Shown here: positions 18,472-25,707 of the stretch, in pieces
Numbering within the stretch: position 1 is the first letter of the stretch
Layout: every line of letters begins with the position of its first letter
Assembly (NCBI RefSeq): GCF_000974785.1
Contig: NZ_BBWV01000002.1
Location: forward strand, 620,001-684,000
Direction: 5' to 3'
From: Flavihumibacter petaseus NBRC 106054
GTDB lineage: Bacteria > Bacteroidota > Bacteroidia > Chitinophagales > Chitinophagaceae
DNA length: 64,000 nt
Made by a program: the position numbers and the translations under genes
The notes under the pieces: model-generated
What the model was told of the DNA's origin: nothing
The model's input: only the letters and a program-made list of their open reading frames with translations
Database searches by the model: none

Positions 18472-18536
18472 GATCGTCGTTTGTCATCCGACAACCAACG
18501 TTCTTCTTACCCCCATCCGCCAAAAGATAAAATCTG

Positions 18537-20330
18537 TTAAAATAATTGAAATCCCGCATGCCATCCGAGCCAACCTGTGCGGTTCTCACCCAGGTCATAG
18601 GTCTTGAACGAACCGGATGGTATGGGATATTGCCAACCTTTCACCGCAGCAGGCTGGTCACTGATCATTACGCTGAAAGCCGGACCAGCATACACTTCCA
18701 GCCATTTTGAGATTCTTACGCGAAGCTGAACGCTTGCCCTGTTCAACAGGTTGAGATAATCCCAGGTGCCGAGATAACAATATTGTGCAGAGAATTCGGC
18801 CATCATGCCAAAGGTTTTTCCGAAAGACAGGTCAGTGCCAACACCATAACCGAATGTTACGATTCTTTTGGTGGTATCAGGATGAACGCCACCCAGCAGT
18901 ATGCTATACAATTTGTGATTGCCTGTTTTGAATGCAGCATTGAATGGGGTGACCTCATTGTTGTAAAATGCAAGTTTATGATAGCCTTTCAATACAATGT
19001 TGATCAGCCCGATGCTGTAGCCCTCCGATGTGTCTGCTACATTGATCAATCCTATCTGAACCCCTTTCAGCTTCCTGGCAAAGTTGATCACGCCGCCAAT
19101 TTGTGCTCCTTTCAGTGTATCTCTTACAAAATTGGTCACACCACCGAGCTGCATCCCGGTCAGTGACCTTCCGGTATAATTGCTGATGCCCGATACCTGT
19201 ACGCCTCTCACTGATTTTGCTGTGAAATTATTCAGGCCACCGATCTGAAGGCCGTCACCACTTCCAAGAACGGTATTGCTTAAGCCACCGATCTGAACAC
19301 CCGTCATGTTTCCCCCTACAATATTGAAGAGGCCGCCCACCTGCACATATTGTACGTCTTTTTTGTCCATGTTGAAAAGACCGCCGAGCTCAAATCCTTT
19401 AACACCGCCGCTGTATCCTCCAAAGACGTTAAAGGAAAAGTTGTTAACCACCTGCGCATTCAGCTTGCCGTTGCTGGACAATCCGGGAGTAAGTGAAACC
19501 TGCACGGGTCTGACGGTAAAGAATTTGCTGAGGTTAATGCTTTGGGCTTTAAGGCGCGACGACAAAAGGAATTTGCCGAGGGCAGTGCGCTGCACTTTCA
19601 GCGAATCCATCTTTTTATAGATATACAGGATGCTGCTGCTGTCAGGCTGCGGCACGGCAATAAACAATGAATCGGGTACGGTGCCGATGCCGGGAGCTAC
19701 AATTACGTCAGCGCCACTGAATTCAACAGGAGACAGGGTAATGGTAACGGCCTGGTTGTAACCCGACCGGATACGGACGGTCGTATCTTCATAAAATTCC
19801 TTGCTTACCGTCAGCGAGGCATTGCTGTAGCGGCTTTTCAGGCGGAGCCGGAAAGCGCCGGATTCATCCGTCAGCGTAGCTGCCAGTCTTTCTTTCTCAT
19901 AAATACTGGCGGCCGCGATGCGTTCGCCAGTCTGGTCATCGCGCACCACACCCGTTACAAAGTAATTGTTTTCCCCGGCTGGCTGTTCATTGGTGATCAG
20001 TTGAATCCTGATGGGTGTTCTCCGGATGATGATATAGTTTTCCGACTCTCTGAATTCGTATCCGGAAGGGAAGATCAGGTTGAGGGCGGCCCTGACGGTG
20101 CGCGTACCACCGGGATAACTGACAATACTGTCGCGCCGCAGAATACTGCTGTTGTAGCTGAAGTAGAAATTGCCCTGGTTGCTGATGAGCTCAAGCAGGT
20201 CTTCCACGGATTGCCGGTTCGGTGCCAGTGTTATTTCCCTGTTCAGCAATTGTGCTTTGGAAGAAACCGTAACAGCCAGCAAAATCAATATGAGTACGAT
20301 CTGTTTACTCGAGAATATAGTTCTCCCCAT
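18537..20330 (-). CDS. STN + carboxypeptidase-regulatory-like protein with LA_2272-type repeats
   Basis: A 597-residue exported protein. After the signal peptide (residues 1-26) comes an STN (secretin/TonB short N-terminal) domain at about 38-106 (SVEDLLELISNQGNFYFSY, then NYIIIRR). A CarboxypepD_reg-like domain follows at about 124-200. A large C-terminal part contains at least seven copies of a roughly 21-residue repeat with the core GxQxGGxxN (for example VQVGGLFNIVGG, VQIGGLSNTV, LQIGGLNNF, VQVSGISNY, MQLGGVTNF, AQIGGVINF). This matches LA_2272-type surface repeats. Its start overlaps the FecR gene by 26 bp, so it is the direct partner of that anti-sigma factor and probably receives or passes a signal through its STN domain. 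Confidence 0.75.
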   Translation of the reverse strand: MGRTIFSSKQIVLILILLAVTVSSKAQLLNREITLAPNRQSVEDLLELISNQGNFYFSYNSSILRRDSIVSYPGGTRTVRAALNLIFPSGYEFRESENYIIIRRTPIRIQLITNEQPAGENNYFVTGVVRDDQTGERIAAASIYEKERLAATLTDESGAFRLRLKSRYSNASLTVSKEFYEDTTVRIRSGYNQAVTITLSPVEFSGADVIVAPGIGTVPDSLFIAVPQPDSSSILYIYKKMDSLKVQRTALGKFLLSSRLKAQSINLSKFFTVRPVQVSLTPGLSSNGKLNAQVVNNFSFNVFGGYSGGVKGFELGGLFNMDKKDVQYVQVGGLFNIVGGNMTGVQIGGLSNTVLGSGDGLQIGGLNNFTAKSVRGVQVSGISNYTGRSLTGMQLGGVTNFVRDTLKGAQIGGVINFARKLKGVQIGLINVADTSEGYSIGLINIVLKGYHKLAFYNNEVTPFNAAFKTGNHKLYSILLGGVHPDTTKRIVTFGYGVGTDLSFGKTFGMMAEFSAQYCYLGTWDYLNLLNRASVQLRVRISKWLEVYAGPAFSVMISDQPAAVKGWQYPIPSGSFKTYDLGENRTGWLGWHAGFQLF

Positions 20331-21273
20331 TCCGGCTGGCTTTTATATCGAATGTTTCGGTGATGACCCTGATGATCTGTTCCAGGGGTTCTTCGTGGAA
20401 GGTTGTGGTAAGCCGCAATTCGCGGAGCGCCGGCGTCCTGATATCGATTTTGACGTTATAGGCCTGTTCCAGTGTTTCCGCCAGTTTCCAGAGGGGCGTA
20501 TTGTCGCACACGAAGGTACGGGTTGAATAATACTGATACAGCTTGTCAGGTTCGCCGGTTTTTTGCAGCAGGGTATCTTTGTCTGGCACTATGGTTTTTT
20601 CACCAGGTCCCAGTGTGATCTGCTGCGCGTTGCGGGATACCTGAACTTTTCCGCTGGCGACGGTGACAATGGTCTTATTGCCTGCCTGCCGGATATTAAA
20701 GGAAGTGCCGAGCACCGTTATGATCACATTGCCCGTTCTGACCACGAAGGGGTGCTGTTTGTCGGGTGTTACCTTAAAAAAACCTTCCCCTTTCAGCGTA
20801 ACAGCGCGCTCTTTTCCACGAAAGGCTTTCGGATAATCCAATTGGGAGGATTTGTTCAGTACGACGGTGCTGCCGTCCGAAAGCGTCCGGGATGCAGGAG
20901 TGGTACCTGAAGCCCATGCTATCGGCTCCCTGTCTACGCTGCTCCGGATAAACAGGTAAACAATACCGGATATGCCGATCAACAGGCCAATGATAGCTGC
21001 GGCCCTCAGCAGCCCAAATCGCGGCCGGATTACCCGGGGCTGATGTTGCACCCTTTCCTGAAACCTGTTCCAGGCTGCGTTTTCATCTACTGTGGAAATT
21101 GCTGCAATATGTCGGCTTTCCGTCCAGATGCGGCGAAAGTCTTCCAGCTGGCGGCGATTGGCGGGGTCAAGGTCAAGCCAGGCTTCGAGCCAGGCTTTCT
21201 CTTCTGGCGTAGCTTCATCTGCCAGCAGCTTGATCAGCAGATCTTCGGGTTCATATGGTCCGGGATAGGTCAA
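20305..21273 (-). CDS. FecR-family anti-sigma factor
   Basis: A 322-residue single-pass inner-membrane regulator. The N-terminal cytosolic part binds the sigma factor, the membrane segment is at about residues 88-109 (LLRAAAIIGLLIGISGIVYLFI), and the periplasmic FecR domain follows (RTLSDGSTVVLNKSSQLDYP, then GEGFFKVTPDKQHPFVVRT). A C-terminal secretin-like half contains TLEQAYNVKIDI, typical of Bacteroidota FecR (DUF4974). It overlaps the sigma gene by 4 bp and the STN/LA_2272 gene by 26 bp, so the three should be translated together. Confidence 0.93.
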   Translation of the reverse strand: MTYPGPYEPEDLLIKLLADEATPEEKAWLEAWLDLDPANRRQLEDFRRIWTESRHIAAISTVDENAAWNRFQERVQHQPRVIRPRFGLLRAAAIIGLLIGISGIVYLFIRSSVDREPIAWASGTTPASRTLSDGSTVVLNKSSQLDYPKAFRGKERAVTLKGEGFFKVTPDKQHPFVVRTGNVIITVLGTSFNIRQAGNKTIVTVASGKVQVSRNAQQITLGPGEKTIVPDKDTLLQKTGEPDKLYQYYSTRTFVCDNTPLWKLAETLEQAYNVKIDIRTPALRELRLTTTFHEEPLEQIIRVITETFDIKASRNGENYILE

Positions 21274-21845
21274 TTTTGTTGATTAAACAGGAATATTAGT
21301 AATGGAAGAAAGTCAACCAGTTTTTCCCGCAGGATCCGCAGCGCCTTTCCCATTTGATTTTCAATCGTTTTAATGGATAACCCCAATTTATCGGCAATTT
21401 CCTGGTATTTAAGCTCCTCAAAGCGACTCATCTGGAAGATGGTGCGGCATTGTTCGGGCAGCTCCTGCAAAGCCTGGTCCAGCTGCCGCTGCAGTTCACC
21501 CAGTTGAAGTTTGCCGGTGGCGGGAAACCTGTTGTCTTCCTGCCGCGACAAAGCAAACTGCCGGTAGGCTGATCTGACCTGCTGGTGTTTGAGGTGGTTG
21601 AGACACTCGTTGTAAACGGATCGATAAAGGTAAGCGGTGGCGGACTGCCGGATATCGAGTGATTCTTTCTTTTCCCAAAGCCGCACAAAAACATTCTGAA
21701 CCATCTCTTCCGCCAGGGTTTCTTCTTTTACCATAGACAATGCATAGGCATGCAGGCTTTTAAAATGTGATTTAAAAACCGCCTCAAATCCCTGTATGCC
21801 CTCATCGGTATTCAGTTGAAAAACACCGGGAGTTGGTAACGCCAT
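21270..21845 (-). CDS. ECF RNA polymerase sigma factor (sigma-70 family, FecI-like)
   Basis: A sigma factor of 191 residues with region 2 (FKSHFKSLHAYALSMV, then VQNVFVRLWEK) and region 4 helix-turn-helix (LPEQCRTIFQMSRFEELKYQEIADKLGLSIKTIENQ). The frame is open further upstream to a TTG at 21911. However, a -7 box at 21869-21876 lies inside that extension, so the ATG at 21845 is the likely start, and the family normally begins near there. It probably directs transcription of the downstream receptor and GIN genes, held by the FecR protein until signalled (known for this class). Confidence 0.92.
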   Translation of the reverse strand: MALPTPGVFQLNTDEGIQGFEAVFKSHFKSLHAYALSMVKEETLAEEMVQNVFVRLWEKKESLDIRQSATAYLYRSVYNECLNHLKHQQVRSAYRQFALSRQEDNRFPATGKLQLGELQRQLDQALQELPEQCRTIFQMSRFEELKYQEIADKLGLSIKTIENQMGKALRILREKLVDFLPLLIFLFNQQN

Positions 21846-21868
21846 GCGGATCGATTGGTATCTCCTGT

Positions 21869-21876
21869 CAAATATA
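21869..21876 (-). promoter_or_regulatory. -7 box of the sigma-FecR operon
   Basis: TATATTTG read on the minus strand. Transcription should begin near 21863, 17-18 nt before the ATG at 21845. No TTTG -33 element lies at the standard distance. It decides the start of the sigma gene. Confidence 0.5.
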
Positions 21877-21948
21877 ACGGCTTCTCGCAAATAGGCTTTT
21901 GTATACGACAACCGTCTGTCATTTTACCCCTATGCCGGCAGGAATTAT

Positions 21949-22488
21949 TTATTCAAAACAGGCTTTCCGGAGTACTTCCATATAGGCAAGGCCTTTCTGG
22001 CGGGCGAACCGGATATTACGGTCAGGGATATCGTCCGGATCATCAGGATAGAATTCCAATGCTTTTTCGATGCTTTCTTCCCGGAGCAGGTGAAACATCG
22101 GGTAAGGCGAACGGTTGGTGAAATTGGCCGGATCGTCTGCGGTTGATCCTTCGAACTTGTATTGCGGATGAAAGCTGGCCAACTGATAAATTCCTTCGTA
22201 TTCTTCCTGAATCAGGAAGTCCTCCAGCTGATAAAGCATGTCAAGATAGTCTGTAAACGCAGTAAGCTGTTCGGGTAATATGATCAGCGTGGTTTCAAGT
22301 GCGGGTGTATTGTCCAGCCGCTCCATTTCCTCCCTTAACAACAGGAATAAATCAGGGGCATCAGATACGACCCTGTAGAAAATGGTACCCCTGTCCATTT
22401 CCCTTTTGGCGAAAGGGCAGAAGTTACAGCCGATCACTACATCTTCGATCCACCGGCGGGTATGTTGGATGATGGTCTCCTCATTCAT
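21949..22488 (-). CDS. DUF1415 family protein
   Basis: A 179-residue cytosolic protein with the family's N-terminal core RRWIEDVVIGCNFCPFAKRE, including the CNFCPFA pair of cysteines. Later come PYPMFHLLRE and DIPDRNIRFARQKG. The function of DUF1415 is unknown. The start lies 8 bp behind the Pr6Pr gene, so they are likely cotranscribed. Confidence 0.88.
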   Translation of the reverse strand: MNEETIIQHTRRWIEDVVIGCNFCPFAKREMDRGTIFYRVVSDAPDLFLLLREEMERLDNTPALETTLIILPEQLTAFTDYLDMLYQLEDFLIQEEYEGIYQLASFHPQYKFEGSTADDPANFTNRSPYPMFHLLREESIEKALEFYPDDPDDIPDRNIRFARQKGLAYMEVLRKACFE

Positions 22489-22496
22489 GCTGCAAT

Positions 22497-23123
22497 TTAA
22501 GAAATCGCGTTTCTATGGCGCCTGTTAGCGGTGAGGATCAGGATCGAACCAAGCAGCAGGAAGAACAGGGCTATATACAAGGCATGCAATAATGTTACCG
22601 GGTAGCCCAGCTGACTGACATTCACAAAGGGGTAGGGGTAGTAGCCGCTGTAAGCGCCATAAGTCAGCACCCAGCCCAGGTACAGTACCGGGTAGACCAG
22701 CCAGGGAAGCAGTTGCGTAAAGGGTATTTTTCCGGCTGGCTTCAGCCACCACCATACCGCCAGTGCAGCCAGGGGATTAACAGTATGCAATAATTCGTCG
22801 ACCAGCTTTTGAAAGCCCTGGGGGTTCCAGACATGGCGCAGCAGTAACTGATAGACTATCCCTACGATGCAGATATAAACGGTTACTGCCGTGAAGGGGG
22901 AAGCACGCTGAAAGAACTTGCCTGCAGCTGAAAGGGGAAACCATGCGATCGCGGTATAGCAGATTGCCACGAGGATATTTGTCAGTATCGTGAAATAGGT
23001 GAAAAACCGGATGATGGTGGTGGTCAGGCTTTGCTGGCGGTTTTCAATGATCAGGTAAAGCTGGCCGATCACGGAAAACCACAAAAGGACAGCAAAAACA
23101 GCCGCTATTTTTTGTAGTCGCAT
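22497..23123 (-). CDS. Pr6Pr family membrane protein
   Basis: An integral membrane protein of about 208 residues with six hydrophobic segments. The family pattern is visible as IRFFTYFTILTNILVA in the second segment, YQLLLRHVW before the third loop, and VNPLAALAVWWWLKP followed by LPWLVYPVLYLGW. The frame is open to 23213, but the ATG at 23123 (MRLQKIAAVF) starts the first helix. The family is poorly characterised. It sits between the I9-like gene and DUF1415. Confidence 0.8.
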   Translation of the reverse strand: MRLQKIAAVFAVLLWFSVIGQLYLIIENRQQSLTTTIIRFFTYFTILTNILVAICYTAIAWFPLSAAGKFFQRASPFTAVTVYICIVGIVYQLLLRHVWNPQGFQKLVDELLHTVNPLAALAVWWWLKPAGKIPFTQLLPWLVYPVLYLGWVLTYGAYSGYYPYPFVNVSQLGYPVTLLHALYIALFFLLLGSILILTANRRHRNAIS

Positions 23124-23148
23124 ATGGGAAAAATAGGCATTAATTGGC

Positions 23149-23349
23149 TTACTGCGCTTTGCGCACCTGTTCCGGTGCGATGGAAGCGATTCCACCAATT
23201 TGCAGTGTTTCAAGCGGAATATGAAGGGAATCTCCGGTAATTACCCCGGTCCGCTTCAATACCTGCTCCACCTTGCATCCCAGCATTTTGAGCTTGCCGG
23301 CAATAGCCGTGATCTGGGTTTTGTCTGAAACCACCGCTACAAATTTCAT
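23149..23349 (-). CDS. Stand-alone subtilisin propeptide-like (inhibitor I9) protein
   Basis: A 66-residue protein without a signal peptide. Its layout follows the subtilisin propeptide fold: an opening strand KFVAVVSD, a helix TQITAIAGKLKMLG, the strand VEQVLKRTGVITGD, and a closing LETLQIGGIASIAPEQ that parallels the '..v.gV..vepd' end of I9 domains. It lies 32 bp downstream of a subtilase gene whose product has no recognisable I9 domain. A folding chaperone or inhibitor acting in trans is therefore likely (inference from family and position). Confidence 0.6.
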   Translation of the reverse strand: MKFVAVVSDKTQITAIAGKLKMLGCKVEQVLKRTGVITGDSLHIPLETLQIGGIASIAPEQVRKAQ

Positions 23350-23381
23350 AGTTGTAAGTTACGCTAGTATTGCAAGCGATC

Positions 23382-24629
23382 CTAACTGCGTATAAACGCA
23401 AGGCCTGCACCAACATCAGTAGCCGGGAGATTCAGCCGCTTTGCAGTTTGTACCAGTTTCATCCACAGGGCAGGAGCCGTCAGCGTCGGTTCCGCTTCCA
23501 GCAACAGCGCCGCAAGGCCTGCTACCATCGGGGTTGCCGCTGATGTTCCCGATTCCCGGCGGTAACCCTTATTCTTCCACGCGCTCCAGATATTTACGCC
23601 GGGAGCTGCAATGTCTATCTGTCCGCCATCCGGATTGATGCCGCCACAGGAAAATTCCGCAATACCGAGGTTTGCTGTCAATGCGCCCACTGCCATGATG
23701 GATGGGCAGTTGGCAGGATGCGCTACCGGGGAGATCAGTTTCTCTGCTCTTGCACTTTCGTTGCCTGCGGCAGCGATGATCAGGCAATTCTGTTTGAGGC
23801 ATTCTGCTGCCACTGACTCATAGATGCGGGACCATGTTTCTCCTTCATAGGTTTCACTGCCGAGCGACAGTGAAACGACACGGCACTTATTGTCCAACGC
23901 CCATTCAATACCGGCAAGTATGTTTGCATCGGTTCCTTCTCCCTGGTTGTTCAATACCTTACCAATCAGCAGAGATGCAAGCGGTGCAACGCCATACCGG
24001 AATCCCCTGGTTGCATGCTGGTTGCCGGCTGCCAGTCCGGCGCAATGCGAGCCGTGTCCGTTCAGGTCGGTTACCTGCTGACCGCTGACGAATGTCTTTT
24101 TTCTGCGGATCCTGGGATGGAGATCAGGATGTGTTGTGTCTGCACCCGTATCAAGCACCGCAACCGGAATGTTTTTTCCTTTCAGGGGGCTGCCCAGGAT
24201 ATTCATTGCATGGATTCCCCAGCTGGCTGCCGCATTATCGGTATAGTCTGCTGATGCGCGTCGGCGGGATGCTATTGCATACACATATCTTTCCTGTTCT
24301 GTAAACAGGAAATGCGGCTGTTTTTGTTTGCCGGAAGAAAGTGCAGGTTTGAGGAGCGGTTCAGCGGACTCATTGATCACCGCTACCTTCAACCGGTCAA
24401 AATAAATGCCGTCCGCCTGCCGGAATGCTTCGTTGAGATAGTCTCCTGTTTTTGCCTTGCTGAAATCGGAAACAGCGGCCAGCCGGAGGGAATGTTTCCT
24501 GGCATGGCTGATTACCTGGCTGCTGTTGGAAGCGCGGTTGATCAGTACCAGTTTTCGGCCGGTATATCTTGGTTTGCGTTCGTCATCGCGCAGGGTGATT
24601 GCCGGAATGGTTACGTAGGATCTGGACAT
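23382..24629 (-). CDS. Subtilisin-like S8 serine protease without export signal
   Basis: A 415-residue S8 peptidase. All catalytic motifs are present: Asp in VAVLDTGAD (about 160), His in GHGSHCAG (about 192), the oxyanion Asn in AAAGNES (about 290) and Ser in GTSAATPM (about 363). There is no signal peptide. The 125-residue N-terminal region (MSRSYVTIPAITLRDDERK onward) is of unknown type and does not look like I9. The frame extends two codons to a TTG, but the ATG at 24629 is the natural start. A cytosolic or non-classically exported protease is suggested. The next gene down encodes an I9-like protein. Confidence 0.88.
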   Translation of the reverse strand: MSRSYVTIPAITLRDDERKPRYTGRKLVLINRASNSSQVISHARKHSLRLAAVSDFSKAKTGDYLNEAFRQADGIYFDRLKVAVINESAEPLLKPALSSGKQKQPHFLFTEQERYVYAIASRRRASADYTDNAAASWGIHAMNILGSPLKGKNIPVAVLDTGADTTHPDLHPRIRRKKTFVSGQQVTDLNGHGSHCAGLAAGNQHATRGFRYGVAPLASLLIGKVLNNQGEGTDANILAGIEWALDNKCRVVSLSLGSETYEGETWSRIYESVAAECLKQNCLIIAAAGNESARAEKLISPVAHPANCPSIMAVGALTANLGIAEFSCGGINPDGGQIDIAAPGVNIWSAWKNKGYRRESGTSAATPMVAGLAALLLEAEPTLTAPALWMKLVQTAKRLNLPATDVGAGLAFIRS

Positions 24630-24632
24630 CCT

Positions 24633-24640
24633 CAAATTTA
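24633..24640 (-). promoter_or_regulatory. Possible -7 box for the S8 protease gene
   Basis: TAAATTTG on the minus strand ends 3 nt before the ATG at 24629, which would make the transcript leaderless. Its TAA is also the stop codon of the upstream permease gene and no -33 element is visible, so chance resemblance is possible. Confidence 0.35.
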
Positions 24641-25024
24641 CGCCTGATCCGACAAGTCGATGTATTTCTTTTTGATTGCCTCGATCTCTTCTTCAGTGAG
24701 ATCTTCAATGTCAATCAGTTTGTTATCCGCTTTTTCAATGGCCTGGATCAATTCATTCAGTTTCAGTTGTATGGCCATAGTGTCTTTGTTTTGCGACTGC
24801 TGAATGATAAATACCATCAGGAAGGTGATGATGGTGGTTCCCGTATTGATGATCAGCTGCCATGTTTCTGAATAATGTGCAACGGGCCCTGTAATTGCCC
24901 AGCCAATAACGATTATTGTGGCAATGATAAAAGCATAGGGACTTCCTACAGCACGGGTAATTTTTCCGGCTATTTTGTCAAATAGAAGTGCCGGCTTGCT
25001 GGGTTGTTTGGCATGAAGTGACAT
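24638..25024 (-). CDS. Low-affinity iron permease-family membrane protein
   Basis: A 128-residue protein with two membrane segments (PYAFIIATIIVIGWAITGPV and TGTTIITFLMVFIIQ). The family-specific stretch IIQQSQNKDTMAIQLKLNEL and a charged C-terminal helix (DLTEEEIEAIKKKY) follow. This matches the low-affinity iron permease family (PF04120), though transport has been shown for few members. The ATG at 25024 (MSLHAKQ) is preferred over the extended frame to 25120, which adds a non-family segment. Confidence 0.8.
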   Translation of the reverse strand: MSLHAKQPSKPALLFDKIAGKITRAVGSPYAFIIATIIVIGWAITGPVAHYSETWQLIINTGTTIITFLMVFIIQQSQNKDTMAIQLKLNELIQAIEKADNKLIDIEDLTEEEIEAIKKKYIDLSDQA

Positions 25025-25179
25025 ATTGCTTTTTTTACTCCACAAAAAATACATGCCATGTTCTGATCCGGGGAATATATGCACCTGCCTGTAATGATGT
25101 TCCACCAGGGAAAGTAGCATGGCATTGGAACGATTGTTGAAAATTCCGTCAGGTAGTCGTAACTATTAAACTGAAGATC

Positions 25180-25638
25180 ATGTCAAACACAAAAAAATCA
25201 ACCCGGCAGGGAACACAGCATGCTGAGCACCTTGGAAAGATCCTTGACGAGTCGCTGAAGGATATTTACTGGGCGGAAAATCACCTGGTGAAAACGTTGC
25301 CGAAGTTGTCCGCAGCAGCTACCGATGAGCTCCTGAAGGAAGCTTTTGATGCACATCTTGGTCAAACCAGGGAGCATGTAGCGATCGTGGAACAGGTATT
25401 CAAACTACTTGGAAAAGAGGCTTCGGGAAAACGTTGTGCCGCTATGGCGGGACTTTCTGAGGAAGCCCTGGAGGTAGTGGAACAACATGAAGCGGGAGCA
25501 GCTAAAGATGCCGCACTGATCATGAGCGCACAGAAAGCTGAACATTACGAGATAGCAGCCTATGGTTCTATGGTATCATTTGCCATTCACCTGGGCAGGG
25601 AAGATGTTGCCGACCTGCTCACGGAAGTGCTAAGCTAG
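25180..25638 (+). CDS. DUF892 (YciE/YciF-like) ferritin-like protein with early stop
   Basis: A 152-residue four-helix protein of the DUF892 family, linked to stress responses. Family motifs are KDIYWAENHLVKTLPKL, LGQTREHVAIVEQVFKLLGKE, KCAAM-type CAAMAGL and EHYEIAAYGSM. It stops at a TAG (25636-25638), but the same frame continues for 22 more residues that look like the missing family tail (EKDADVKLSSISNDIND). The protein therefore seems to have lost its C-terminal part of helix 4 through a nonsense change. The remainder covers most of the bundle and may still fold. Confidence 0.8.
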   Translation: MSNTKKSTRQGTQHAEHLGKILDESLKDIYWAENHLVKTLPKLSAAATDELLKEAFDAHLGQTREHVAIVEQVFKLLGKEASGKRCAAMAGLSEEALEVVEQHEAGAAKDAALIMSAQKAEHYEIAAYGSMVSFAIHLGREDVADLLTEVLS

Positions 25639-25707
25639 GAAAAGGATGCTGATGTAAAACTCAGTTCAATTTCCAATGATATCAATGACAGGGCCAGTAT
25701 GGGCTAA
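25639..25707 (+). other. Conserved DUF892 tail beyond the in-frame TAG
   Basis: These 69 bases keep the reading frame of the DUF892 gene to a TAA at 25705-25707 and encode a peptide of the expected composition for the end of the family (EKDADVKLSSI, then INDRASMG). The final three bases overlap the stop of the convergent amidohydrolase gene. Confidence 0.6.

Noticed and set aside
18472-18536. Separate promoter for the TonB receptor (TATCTTTTG on the minus strand)
   Set aside because: The box has one extra base against the consensus and no -33 partner; cotranscription from the sigma operon is simpler.
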